In this document: positions 15,549 through 23,948 of the stretch, one piece after another
Layout: each line of letters opens with the position of its first letter
Numbering within the stretch: position 1 is the stretch's first letter
NCBI GenBank assembly: GCA_030157755.1
Contig: JAOAUD010000161.1
Coordinates: 1-38,342, forward strand
Direction of reading: 5' to 3'
Origin: Candidatus Nanopelagicales bacterium
Lineage (GTDB): Bacteria; Actinomycetota; Actinomycetes; S36-B12; UBA10799
Length of the DNA stretch: 38,342 bases
Program-made: the position numbers and the translations under genes
Notes under the pieces: generated by a model
Told to the model about the DNA's origin: nothing
The model's input: only the letters and a program-made list of their open reading frames with translations
Database searches by the model: none

Positions 15549-17750
15549 ATGCGCAGATCATCAATTGCCGGTGTCATGACGGTGTCGGCAATTGCCGCCT
15601 TCGGCTTGGTCACTCCAGCCACGATGGCCGCCACCACCCCAACAACTGGCGTTGAGGTCGCGTGGAAGGTCGACAGCAGTTGGAACGCCGGGTTCCAAGC
15701 AACCGCGACCGTGATCAATCGAACGGGCGCACCACTCAATCCCTGGACTGTCGACCTCGCGATTGGCCACCAGGTGACTTCGGTGTGGGACGCGACTAAC
15801 ACCGCGATTCCCGGTGGCTATCGCGTGAGCGGGCCAGCCTGGTCGGCACAGATTGCTCCCGGGGCCAGTGCAAAGTTTGGCCTCGTTGCCACCAAGGTCG
15901 GATCGGCGGCACTTGCGCCCACAGGTTGTGCGGTAGTTGGCACCAGTTGCACGGTGACCGGTGAGCAAGCGCCGGTCACACCGACCCCAACGCCAACGCC
16001 CACCCCAACACCAACGCCAACCCCCACCCCAACTCCAACGCCCACGCCAACCCCGACGCCGACCCCAACGCCGACGCCGACCCCAACGCCGACTCCAACC
16101 GTCGGAACCCGCGCGCTGAACGTGGTCCTCAAGAACTCAAGTGACTGGGGTAGCGGGCGAACGATCGACGCGACAGTGACCAACAAAGGAAGCGCCGACA
16201 CAACGTCATGGTCAGTGACGATGCCGTGGCAAAGCGCCGTTCAACTCTGGAATGCAACCGGAAGCACGAGCGGCGGATCCCTGACGACGTCGAACTTGGC
16301 ATGGAACGGGTCCATCAAGTCGGGTGCGAGCACCTCGTACGGCTTCAACGACTCATCGAGTTCAATGCCCACGCCATCTACCTGCACTGCCATCGTCAAT
16401 GGCCAGGCAGCGACGTGTTCAGTATCGGTCGTCGGTGTTACTCCGGCTCCGACGCCGACACCAACCCCAACCCCCACACCAACACCAACCCCCACACCAA
16501 CACCCACTCCAACCCCGACTCCGACACCAACCCCGACGCCAACGCCCACACCCACTCCAACCCCTACACCAACGCCGACACCAACCCCAACAACACCGCC
16601 CGCGAGCCCCGACGCACCAACCACCCCTGCGGGCAAACGAACTGTCGCGTACTACACGGCCTGGTCAACGTACGGTCGCAACTACCAGGTGTCGCAAATG
16701 CCTGCCGCGCAGTTGACCCACATCAACTACGCCTTCGCCAATATCGCGAACGGGCAATGTGTGCTCGGTGATCCCTACGCCGACACCGACAAGGCGTTCC
16801 CTGGCGACAGTTGGGACACCGGCGCCAAACGAGGCAACTTCAACCAGCTGACCAAGCTGAAGGCGATCAACCCCAACCTACGGACTCTCATCTCAGTAGG
16901 TGGCTGGACGTGGTCGGCCAACTTCTCGGCAGCCGCCGGAACGCCACAGTCCCGCGCAACCTTCGCGCAGTCGTGCGTCAACTTCATGAAGACCTACGGC
17001 TTCGATGGCATCGACATCGACTGGGAGTACCCCGTATCGGGTGGTTTGCAGAGCGGAGTCGCAGCAGACAAAGCCAACTACACGCTGCTCCTGCAGGCAC
17101 TTCGTGATGAACTGAATCGGCAAGGAAGCGCCGATGCCGACAAGCACTACGACCTCACTATCGCTGCACCGGCCGGGCCATCGATCCTGACGAACCTTGA
17201 GATTTCCAAGGTCGCCAGCACAGTCGATTGGATCAACTTGATGACCTACGACTTCCACGGAAGTTGGGATTCGAAGACGGGTCACAACGCACCCCTGACT
17301 CAGCCCACGGGTGATCCGGGCCCGGCCGGTTTCTACTCCGACTCGACAGTGAACTCCTACCTTTCGGCGGGAGCACCGGCAAACAAGCTCGTGCTTGGGG
17401 TGCCGTTCTACGGACGCAGTTTCGCTGGCGTCGGCGCCACGAACAACGGTCTGTTCCAACCAACCTCCGGTGCCGGAACTGGCACCTGGGAAGCGGGCGT
17501 TCTTGACTACAAGGACATCGCCGCGAATTACGCTCCCCGCCTAGCGCGCAACTACGACGCCAGCGCCAAGGTGCCGTACCTGTACGACGCCGCCAAGCGG
17601 GAGTTCATCAGCTACGACGACCCGGCCTCGATGGGACTCAAGGCGAACTACATCGCCTCCAAGGGTCTCGGCGGAGGGATGTTCTGGGAGGTCTCGGGTG
17701 ACACGAGCGACTACGCCCTGCTCGATTCGCTCAATGCCAACATGCGGTGA
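15549..17750 (+). CDS. Secreted GH18 chitinase with two CBM2 domains
   Basis: The 733-residue protein has a signal peptide (about 1-27), a CBM2-type carbohydrate-binding domain (about 34-140), a Thr-Pro linker (144-184), a second CBM2-type domain (about 187-296), another Thr-Pro linker (301-350), and a GH18 catalytic domain (about 363-733). The GH18 active site is complete: [11 protein letters not shown] with Asp486, Asp489, Asp491 and the acid Glu493, preceded by the SVGGWTWS strand. It should hydrolyse chitin outside the cell, and the binding domains attach it to cellulose or chitin. AGGAGG at 15538-15543 supports the ATG. Its place opposite nagA ties it to GlcNAc use. Confidence 0.95.
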   Translation: MRRSSIAGVMTVSAIAAFGLVTPATMAATTPTTGVEVAWKVDSSWNAGFQATATVINRTGAPLNPWTVDLAIGHQVTSVWDATNTAIPGGYRVSGPAWSAQIAPGASAKFGLVATKVGSAALAPTGCAVVGTSCTVTGEQAPVTPTPTPTPTPTPTPTPTPTPTPTPTPTPTPTPTPTPTPTPTVGTRALNVVLKNSSDWGSGRTIDATVTNKGSADTTSWSVTMPWQSAVQLWNATGSTSGGSLTTSNLAWNGSIKSGASTSYGFNDSSSSMPTPSTCTAIVNGQAATCSVSVVGVTPAPTPTPTPTPTPTPTPTPTPTPTPTPTPTPTPTPTPTPTPTPTPTPTPTTPPASPDAPTTPAGKRTVAYYTAWSTYGRNYQVSQMPAAQLTHINYAFANIANGQCVLGDPYADTDKAFPGDSWDTGAKRGNFNQLTKLKAINPNLRTLISVGGWTWSANFSAAAGTPQSRATFAQSCVNFMKTYGFDGIDIDWEYPVSGGLQSGVAADKANYTLLLQALRDELNRQGSADADKHYDLTIAAPAGPSILTNLEISKVASTVDWINLMTYDFHGSWDSKTGHNAPLTQPTGDPGPAGFYSDSTVNSYLSAGAPANKLVLGVPFYGRSFAGVGATNNGLFQPTSGAGTGTWEAGVLDYKDIAANYAPRLARNYDASAKVPYLYDAAKREFISYDDPASMGLKANYIASKGLGGGMFWEVSGDTSDYALLDSLNANMR
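15978..16100 (+). repeat. Thr-Pro linker tract 1 (period 6)
   Basis: About 20 Thr-Pro codon pairs in a row between the two CBM2 domains. Third-codon bases vary, so the repeat is strict in protein but imperfect in DNA. Confidence 0.9.
16449..16592 (+). repeat. Thr-Pro linker tract 2 (period 6)
   Basis: A second tract of about 23 Thr-Pro units joins CBM2-2 to the GH18 domain. Its similarity to tract 1 makes the region prone to recombination or slippage and to assembly error. Confidence 0.9.
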
Positions 17751-17814
17751 GAGAGATCGTCGGCCACACTAGGATTTACTGTTTCTGGCGGCTGACGACA
17801 ACAAGGGTGGGCGC

Positions 17815-20100
17815 GTGCACGATCCCGGGCACCTGCTGTTTCGTCGGGCTTTGCGAGTCGCGATAGTCCTACCGCTCGCGTACTTGTTGACCGAGTACGT
17901 CCTGAAGATGCCGTACGGATCGACCTACACGGTTTTCGGCACCTTCGTGTTGCTGTCGTTCGCAGACTTCGGCGGACCAACTCGTGATCGCGCTCGTGCG
18001 TACATCGTGACCGGATTGGCCGGTCTGGTAGCGATCATTCTGGGTACGTTCGCCGCGCTCAACCCAATCGCCGCCGTTGTGTGCACGTTCATTGTTGGCG
18101 CTGGCCTCACGTACTCAGGCCTGCTGCGTGGTTATGTAGCCACGGCAACAATGGCAATCCTGCTGCCATTTGTTATCGCCGTCACTGCGGGGCCGGGCCT
18201 CGACCAGCTGCCACAACGGTTGGCGGGGTTTGTCGTTGCGATTGCGGTGTCGCTGGCCGCGGCACTGCTGATGTGGCCATCTCACACACGCTCCGCACTG
18301 AGACAACGAGTGGCAGACGCTATGGATGCGTCGGCAAATGTCATCCGGGCGATGTGGCCGCCATCGGACTCATCGGGTGGCCCCGCGATCGACCTGCAGA
18401 CCCGGCAACGCGAACTCACTGAAGCCCACCACCGAATGCGAGAACAGTTCGACGGCCAGCTCATGCGTCCCGGTAGCGCAACCTCACGCGACCGGGCCCT
18501 GCTGCAGACCATCGACGAGTTAGGCCGAATGCGAATCATCTTGCGATGGGAACCGGGATCCGGCGACTACAAAATGCCCGGCGATGAGGGTCTAGCTCGC
18601 TGTTCAGCGGAGGCGATGTCCAGTTCTGCCGATGCCATCGGCAGCGGCGGCGAGGCCCCCCATTCGAAGGCACTCGATCACCTTCGTGAGGAACATCGGC
18701 TGGAGCTTCAGAAGTGGTCACAAGAACAACTCAGCGAGGGCAACTCACAGATTGTGCGACCAACCCTCGACGCTGGATTCCACCTGAGGCTCACGGCTGC
18801 CATGGCCGAACTCATTGCGCGTCACACGAGGATCGCGGTTGGGGCTCCTGCCGAGGAACATCCCTTCGGCGGCTGGGGGCTGCCGTCAGTTGACAAGGAA
18901 CCGAGCCCCCTGAGAATTCTGCGCAACCACCTAACGTTCCGCTCGCCGTGGTTCCGAAACAGTCTGCGCGCTGGTCTTGCGCTGGCGCTGGCCGTGAGCG
19001 TCGTCTATCTGACCGGTGTGGGCCACGGGTTCTGGGTTGTCCTCGGAACATTGACAGCACTGCGACTTGACGTCCTCGGAACGAGTAAGACCGCTGTCCA
19101 AGCGATCCTCGGAACCATCGGTGGCTTCGCTGTCGGAACTGTTTTGATCTTGCTTCTCGGCAACACCCCGTGGGCCCTGTGGATACTCCTGCCGATTGCG
19201 ATCTTCCTGTCGGGGTTCACCCCGGGTGCGATCTCACTGACCGTCGGCCAGGGGTCGTTCACGGTGTTCGTCATCGTGTTCTACGGCATCGTTGCCGGAC
19301 CGTCCCTGGAGACGGGCGAATGGCGCGTTGTTGATGTGGGGATCGGGCTTGCGATCAGCTTGATCGTCAGCTTGATGATGTGGCCACGCGGCGTTGCTAC
19401 CAGAGTCAATGAATCCCTCATTGCATCCGTGCACGCCAGCACCGCGTACCTCGTTGCCGCTTACGAACGCCTCGCCAACGGGCCTTCGTCGGACAAACAG
19501 CTTGAAGCGGCTGCAACTGCCGCCGATGCTGCAGTCAGCAATGCCTACGAAAGTTTCGACCTTGCGATCGCGCAGCGCGGCTCTGGCCAGGAACTCGGAC
19601 CAACGTGGTCGTTCGTCGCAAACGCCGCCGGGCATATCAGCGCCTGCGCCGACCTAGTGGTCTTCCTTGCCACAGTCGGCAGTAACCCGACTGCGGGGTC
19701 GAATACCGGCGAGCTTCTTGTGACCTGCGCTAAGCAAGTCCAGGCAAGTGCGGATGCCGCGACCGACAACCTGTGTCCAAGTTTGACGGAGAAGCAAACC
19801 CAGGACTACTGCAATCGGCAGGCGTTCACCTCGGAACAGTTCGAACAGCCACAGGTTTCGGGGCTTGGGAACACGTTCGCGCAGTTGGAAACTCAGGTTG
19901 ATACATGCTTGGCGGATTGGCAAACCGGAGCGGCCACACCGTCTGACGACCCAGTTGGACAGCGGGCGCTGGTCCTCGTGTGGGCTGAGGAATGGCTCAT
20001 CCACTTGATGTGGGTCACCAGCAGGATTGAGGCCGCAACGACTGCTGATTCAGGGTCGGCATCGTTAATGCCGATCGAGTCCGACAAGGCCACGGCCTGA
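17815..20100 (+). CDS. FUSC-family membrane protein
   Basis: This 761-residue inner-membrane protein has the two-block layout of the FUSC/YccS/aromatic-acid-exporter family. About six hydrophobic helices occupy residues 10-155, a soluble region follows at about 160-380, a second set of helices spans about 385-525 (GLALALAVSVVYL, FWVVLGTLTALR, GTIGGFAVGTVLILLL, and so on), and a soluble C-terminal part ends the protein. Family members are linked to efflux of aromatic acids or other stress compounds; no substrate can be named here. The GTG at 17815 follows AAGGGTGG (17803-17810). The 64 bp after the chitinase stop show no clear terminator, so read-through from the chitinase gene is possible. 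Confidence 0.8.
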   Translation: MHDPGHLLFRRALRVAIVLPLAYLLTEYVLKMPYGSTYTVFGTFVLLSFADFGGPTRDRARAYIVTGLAGLVAIILGTFAALNPIAAVVCTFIVGAGLTYSGLLRGYVATATMAILLPFVIAVTAGPGLDQLPQRLAGFVVAIAVSLAAALLMWPSHTRSALRQRVADAMDASANVIRAMWPPSDSSGGPAIDLQTRQRELTEAHHRMREQFDGQLMRPGSATSRDRALLQTIDELGRMRIILRWEPGSGDYKMPGDEGLARCSAEAMSSSADAIGSGGEAPHSKALDHLREEHRLELQKWSQEQLSEGNSQIVRPTLDAGFHLRLTAAMAELIARHTRIAVGAPAEEHPFGGWGLPSVDKEPSPLRILRNHLTFRSPWFRNSLRAGLALALAVSVVYLTGVGHGFWVVLGTLTALRLDVLGTSKTAVQAILGTIGGFAVGTVLILLLGNTPWALWILLPIAIFLSGFTPGAISLTVGQGSFTVFVIVFYGIVAGPSLETGEWRVVDVGIGLAISLIVSLMMWPRGVATRVNESLIASVHASTAYLVAAYERLANGPSSDKQLEAAATAADAAVSNAYESFDLAIAQRGSGQELGPTWSFVANAAGHISACADLVVFLATVGSNPTAGSNTGELLVTCAKQVQASADAATDNLCPSLTEKQTQDYCNRQAFTSEQFEQPQVSGLGNTFAQLETQVDTCLADWQTGAATPSDDPVGQRALVLVWAEEWLIHLMWVTSRIEAATTADSGSASLMPIESDKATA

Positions 20101-20120
20101 CAACCGTTGTTAAACCCGGC

Positions 20121-21011
20121 TCAGACCGTTTCCAGAGCTGGGACGAGATATTCCGCAACATCGGAAATGAACGCGGGCGGAGAAGTCTGGATGGGCATCA
20201 GGTGAGCCTGGGTGATTCCCACCTCCGCGTATTGAGCAAGCTGTTCTGTCAATTCGCCGACACCATTGGCATCCGGTCGCCCTGAACCGACATAGAGGAT
20301 CGTCTTTCGGATGGCGTCGTAATCAGTTCCCTGCTCGTCGCAGTGCTCCTTCAAGACAGCCAGTTTCCGCGCGACGGTTTCCGGGCCTTCCGCACCATCA
20401 CCTGCGAAGAAATTGCAGGCGTTGCCGTATTTGGCGACCAGCCTCAACGTCTTTCGTTCCCCCGTCCCGCCGATCATGATGGGCGGGTGCGGGCGGCTTA
20501 GGGTCGCGGGATTGTTCAGGGTCTCGGCAAGCTGGTAGTGGCGGCCTTCAAACGGACCATCGTTGGAACTCCACATTTGCAGCACGATCTGGAGCGTCTC
20601 TTCAAGCTGCTCGAAGCGCGAGGCCAGCGGTGGAAAGGGAACACCGAGCGCTTCGTGTTCACGCTCGTACCACGCCGCACCAATCCCCAAGGCCGCCCGA
20701 CCCTGGGACAAGACATCCAGCGTCGTAACAATCTTCGCGAGTAACCCGGGATGGCGGTAGGTCACTCCGGTCACGAGCAGTTGCAGTTCTACCTTGGAAG
20801 TCAGACCGGCGAGATAGCCCAGAGTTGTGTAGCCCTCCAGCATCGGTTCATCCGGTCCCCCGAGCTGCTCCATCTGCAGGTAATGGTCCATCAATGACAG
20901 ATTCGCGATCCCACCGTCGTCAGCGAGCTGACCTGCTCGCGCAAGTGTCGCCGCAATACTTTCGGGTCCATCCGCGAAGGCGAAGTCCACCAAGTGCACA
21001 CCAATTTGCAT
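20121..21011 (-). CDS. LLM-class F420-dependent oxidoreductase
   Basis: This 296-residue protein is a luciferase-like (TIM-barrel) oxidoreductase, a family that in actinobacteria usually uses F420. The opening MQIGVHLVDFAFADGP, SLMDHYLQME, LLVTGVTYRHPGLLAKIVTTLDVLSQGRAALGIG (split here by normal family spacing), GAAWYEREHEALGVPFPP and PPIMIGGTGERKTLRLVAKYGNACNFF are characteristic. Substrate unknown. I start at the ATG at 21011, where GGGGG lies 6 nt upstream. An in-frame ATG at 21023 is possible, and the frame stays open further to 21122 without family features. It is convergent with the FUSC gene, 20 bp apart. Confidence 0.85.
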   Translation of the reverse strand: MQIGVHLVDFAFADGPESIAATLARAGQLADDGGIANLSLMDHYLQMEQLGGPDEPMLEGYTTLGYLAGLTSKVELQLLVTGVTYRHPGLLAKIVTTLDVLSQGRAALGIGAAWYEREHEALGVPFPPLASRFEQLEETLQIVLQMWSSNDGPFEGRHYQLAETLNNPATLSRPHPPIMIGGTGERKTLRLVAKYGNACNFFAGDGAEGPETVARKLAVLKEHCDEQGTDYDAIRKTILYVGSGRPDANGVGELTEQLAQYAEVGITQAHLMPIQTSPPAFISDVAEYLVPALETV

Positions 21012-21110
21012 CGTTGCCCCCATCGAAGCTGGTCTACGGCGTGAATCCCGTAAGCAGGCTTCGATCGTAGTACGACATGGGACCGATTCCGCGGGGTGCT
21101 GAAAATGAAG

Positions 21111-21172
21111 GACCCTCGCCACGGAACCGGCGCGGTAACGGGGGAGAAACCGCGCGGTGCGTGACGAGGGTC
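21111..21172 (-). terminator. Composite two-stem hairpin
   Basis: Outer arms 21111-21123 and 21160-21172 pair at 12 of 13 positions. Nested inside, 21130-21136 and 21149-21155 (GCGCGGT/ACCGCGC) pair perfectly. It lies after the secreted Ala-rich gene and before the LLM gene on the same strand, so termination is the simplest role. Confidence 0.65.
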
Positions 21173-21211
21173 GCTCAACTCAGGACAAGTCCCGAGTTAC
21201 CCCCGGCTCGA

Positions 21212-21643
21212 TCAAGCAGCAGCCAAGATCGCCTTGATCGCTGCCCGCTTCGCAGCCTTTGCAGCCTTCACTTCGGCCTTAAGGGTGGCTCGTTGGGTAG
21301 TCGTCGCATCGCGGTATGCCTTGCGTGCGGCGACGCGTTCGGCCTTGGTGGTAGCGGCAGCGCGGGCGGCCTTGTAGGTCGCGCGCTCATCGACCGTAGT
21401 GGCCAGGTACTTATCAAACGCAGCCTTCACCGCAGCGCGGTAGGTGGTCTGGATCTCCTGCTTCTGAGCGGCAGTCAGTCCTGACAACCCGTGGCCGTTG
21501 TGGCGGTGTCCGGCGCCGAATGAGGATCCAAGTCCGTGCCCGGAACCGCCCTGTGCTGATGCGCTGGTGGCCGCTGCTGGAACAAGCAGGGCCGCACCGC
21601 AGACAGAAGCGGCAATCATTGTTCGTGCTTTGCGGGAAATCAT
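21212..21643 (-). CDS. Secreted Ala/Lys-rich helical protein with Gly/His segment
   Basis: This 143-residue protein of unknown function has a clear signal peptide (about 1-30, ending SASA). A Gly/His-rich stretch (HGLGSSFGAGHRHNGHG) follows that could bind metal, then about 90 residues of charged, alanine-rich helix. The segment AATTKAERVAARKAY resembles AATNRGERVAALRAY in the secreted protein encoded at 25625-26095, so the two are probably distant paralogues. AAGGAG 7 nt before the ATG supports the start. The 155 bp upstream towards the UspA gene hold no gene. Confidence 0.72.
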   Translation of the reverse strand: MISRKARTMIAASVCGAALLVPAAATSASAQGGSGHGLGSSFGAGHRHNGHGLSGLTAAQKQEIQTTYRAAVKAAFDKYLATTVDERATYKAARAAATTKAERVAARKAYRDATTTQRATLKAEVKAAKAAKRAAIKAILAAA

Positions 21644-21798
21644 GTGGTTACTCCTTGGATCGGCAAGTAGCGGAACGTGATCTCAACCTACGCTTCGCCT
21701 GAGTGCCAAGTAAGTCTGTTCTCTACAAGTATCGGTAAAGAAACCCATCCGTTTGTAAAGGTGGTCACCGATCTAGTGGCAGCAGTCACACCGCGCGG

Positions 21799-22749
21799 CT
21801 ACTCGCCCTCCGCCGGGCGAATCACTGCCACTGGGCATACCGCGTGATGCAGGCACTGGTGAGCGACTGAACCGAGCAACATTGAACTGAAGCCACCAAG
21901 GCCGCGGGTGCCGATTACGAGTAGCTCCGCATGGTCGCCGCTCGCAACCTCGGTGAGCACCGCACTCGGGTAGCCCTCAAGGACGGCGCTGGTGACCGTC
22001 AGGGAGGTGTCAGTCGGGATGCTCCGCGCGATCGAGTCGTCCAGGACCTTCTGTGCGTGCTTCGCCAACTCCGCTTGATCACCCGCGAGGAACGGCATCG
22101 TTCCTGCCAAGCTGTCCGGTGCGGCATACGGTGGCTCCCAAGCATGGACCACGTGCAATCGCGAGCCGACGAGCCCTGCCTGGTGAGCAGCCCACGCCAA
22201 TGCCCGGTCACTGTCTGGCGATCCGTCGACTCCCACCACGATCGTCGATTGCGGTTCCCACTCCTGTTGCTTGCCAGTAATCACCACCGGGCATGGCGCG
22301 TAGGTCGCGACTTCGTCGCTGACCGATCCCAACAACAACCGCTTGAATCCACCGCGTCCACGACGCCCTACGACGATCAGGGACGCCCGATGCTCACGGG
22401 CAACTTCGATGATCGAACTAGCGCCATCGCCATCAATGACGTCAACTGTGACGTTGTCGTCAAACTTCGCCGGGATCGTTGCGCTAACGATTTCGGTCAG
22501 CATCTTGCGGGTCTCAGCGACCCCCTGCTCGTCACGGTGATGCACGACGGGCCAGGGCCAAACCGGCGCCGGAGCAACAGCTGTCACAGGAACTGGGTGA
22601 GTACGAACCAACACCACGCGAAGTCCTACCTGCATCCGGAAGGCATGTTCTGCGGCCCAGAGGAGTGCTCGTTCACTTGCGATCGACCCGTCGACACCAA
22701 CAACAACTGGACCCGCTGCTGGTTTCGTGGTTGCGTTTGGTTCAGTCAT
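21799..22749 (-). CDS. Tandem universal stress protein (UspA x2)
   Basis: Two UspA domains are fused in 316 residues. Each starts with VVGVDGS and ends with the ATP-binding loop: GRRGRGGFKRLLLGSVS in the first and GTRGLGGFSSMLLGSVA in the second. Both match G-x2-G-x-GG-x6-GS-(V/S), so both halves should bind ATP. Such proteins are cytoplasmic and are induced by starvation, hypoxia or other stress. AGGAG 6 nt before the ATG (GGAGTCTGCG) supports the start. The 160-bp region to the divergent lipoprotein gene holds both promoters and no gene. Confidence 0.93.
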   Translation of the reverse strand: MTEPNATTKPAAGPVVVGVDGSIASERALLWAAEHAFRMQVGLRVVLVRTHPVPVTAVAPAPVWPWPVVHHRDEQGVAETRKMLTEIVSATIPAKFDDNVTVDVIDGDGASSIIEVAREHRASLIVVGRRGRGGFKRLLLGSVSDEVATYAPCPVVITGKQQEWEPQSTIVVGVDGSPDSDRALAWAAHQAGLVGSRLHVVHAWEPPYAAPDSLAGTMPFLAGDQAELAKHAQKVLDDSIARSIPTDTSLTVTSAVLEGYPSAVLTEVASGDHAELLVIGTRGLGGFSSMLLGSVAHQCLHHAVCPVAVIRPAEGE

Positions 22750-22897
22750 CGCAGACTCCTAGTCGCTTCCTGGTGGCCTACCGCCAGGTTATTCGAGGAT
22801 CGCACTGCCCCACCGACTGGTTGGCACGGGCACTCGAACCCGACAATTAATCGTTCCAGACGGGTACTAAAACCACCAGTGACATAGGTCCCCACGG

Positions 22898-22903
22898 TAC
22901 TTT
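22898..22903 (+). promoter_or_regulatory. Putative -10 for leaderless lipoprotein gene
   Basis: TACTTT is followed by 6 nt and the ATG at 22910. No ribosome site is visible. Confidence 0.45.
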
Positions 22904-22909
22904 TCTGCC

Positions 22910-23392
22910 ATGAGCCAACACGTTGCGAATCCACTTCAGTCCGTGAATCGCAAGCGATCCCTGCGAGCCTCTATCGGCATATTTGGCGCTGGCGTCATTG
23001 CTCTCGCGGTTTCTGCTTGCGGTGGAGTTGACCAGGCCAATGCGTACACAGACGCCCTCAATTCAATCCAGGTGAAGATCAACTCAGTGGTGAGCGCAAC
23101 GTCGTCTCCCGAGGCCTACGAAGCCGCACTGAACCAGAACCTGCCGGCGATCCAGTCGGATCTTCAGCAGCTCCAGGCGGCGCAAGGCAATCTCAGCGGC
23201 AACTCGCAAACGATCGCGCAGAAGTGCACCACGGATGTGCAACAGATCGTGACCGGACTTCAGTCACTCGAGACGGCTGTCAAAGCGAAGAACGAGGCCG
23301 GTGTTGAGGCTGCCCGCACTACTACCAACACCGAGATCGACTCGTTGAAGTCATGCATCGACGAATGGAACGCCAATAACGGCAAGGGCTAA
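22910..23392 (+). CDS. Small predicted lipoprotein, function unknown
   Basis: This is a 160-residue protein whose N-terminal hydrophobic segment ends in a lipobox (AVSAC at residues 33-37), so it should be lipid-anchored outside the membrane. The mature part is helical and Gln/Ala-rich, with two further cysteines (KCTTDV and KSCIDEW) that could form a disulfide. No known domain is recognised. A basic stretch (NRKRSLR) precedes the hydrophobic segment. It stands alone between a divergent UspA gene and a strong terminator. Confidence 0.72.
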   Translation: MSQHVANPLQSVNRKRSLRASIGIFGAGVIALAVSACGGVDQANAYTDALNSIQVKINSVVSATSSPEAYEAALNQNLPAIQSDLQQLQAAQGNLSGNSQTIAQKCTTDVQQIVTGLQSLETAVKAKNEAGVEAARTTTNTEIDSLKSCIDEWNANNGKG

Positions 23393-23398
23393 ACAAAT

Positions 23399-23443
23399 GA
23401 AGAAGGTCCCCACTACGGCAATGCCGAGGTGGGGACCTTCTTC
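23399..23443. terminator. Strong bidirectional terminator
   Basis: Perfect 15-bp arms (23399-23413 and 23429-23443) with a small inner stem (CGGC-AAT-GCCG) in the loop. It lies between the convergent lipoprotein and SHOCT genes; the minus-strand reading leads into an A/T-richer stretch. Confidence 0.88.
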
Positions 23444-23458
23444 GTTGCGGGCCAACAC

Positions 23459-23845
23459 TTAGCTGGCGAGCGCCTTTGCCTTGATCTGATCGAACTCGGC
23501 CTGCGTGATTGCACCAGAGTCGAGCAGCTTCTGAGCGTTCGCGATCTGATCGACCGTGGTTGCTCCGTCTTGATTGACGAGCTGCTTGGCGTACTCAAGT
23601 TGCTGCTTCTGCGCTTCTTCAGCCATCTGCTGGTTGCGCTTGGCCATGCCTGGTCCACGCACGATCACGTACACCAGCATCGAGATCAGCGGGATGAACA
23701 GGATGAAGATCAACCACAGCGCCTTGGCAAATCCGCCCATGTCGTGGCTGCGGAAGATGTCGAAGATGATGTTGAACAGGATCATGAAGTAGATGATCAT
23801 GAAGAAGATCACGATCAAGCTGTAGAGAAATTGCCCGAATTCCAT
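23459..23845 (-). CDS. PLDc_N-type membrane protein with C-terminal SHOCT domain
   Basis: This 128-residue membrane protein has two hydrophobic helices near the N-terminus (LYSLIVIFFMIIYFMILFNI and KALWLIFILFIPLISMLVYV), the second followed by RGPGMAKRNQ as in PLDc_N proteins. A coiled segment comes next, and then a SHOCT motif, DQIANAQKLLDSGAITQAEFDQIKAKAL. SHOCT proteins are small membrane-associated helical proteins of uncertain role. I start at the ATG at 23845, with GAGG 6 nt upstream; the frame is open further but without family features. Confidence 0.8.
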   Translation of the reverse strand: MEFGQFLYSLIVIFFMIIYFMILFNIIFDIFRSHDMGGFAKALWLIFILFIPLISMLVYVIVRGPGMAKRNQQMAEEAQKQQLEYAKQLVNQDGATTVDQIANAQKLLDSGAITQAEFDQIKAKALAS

Positions 23846-23948
23846 TTGAGCCTCAACGTTTCTGATTGTGGGAAGGGCTGGTTTGCCCAAAAACTATTGT
23901 GCGGGGAAGCGGTTTCACCCGCCTCTATTGGATCACCAGAGTGTGTCG

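Noticed and set aside
15978-16592. CRISPR-like or tandem-repeat array
   Set aside because: The period-6 tracts encode Thr-Pro linkers in frame with chitinase domains; there are no spacers.
22810-22920. tRNA-like T-arm (GGGTTCGAGTGCCCG on the minus strand) with GCCAACCA after it
   Set aside because: The stem pairs only four bases around an 8-nt loop, the possible acceptor partner GTTGGC lies about 97 nt away, and no D-arm or anticodon arm can be drawn.
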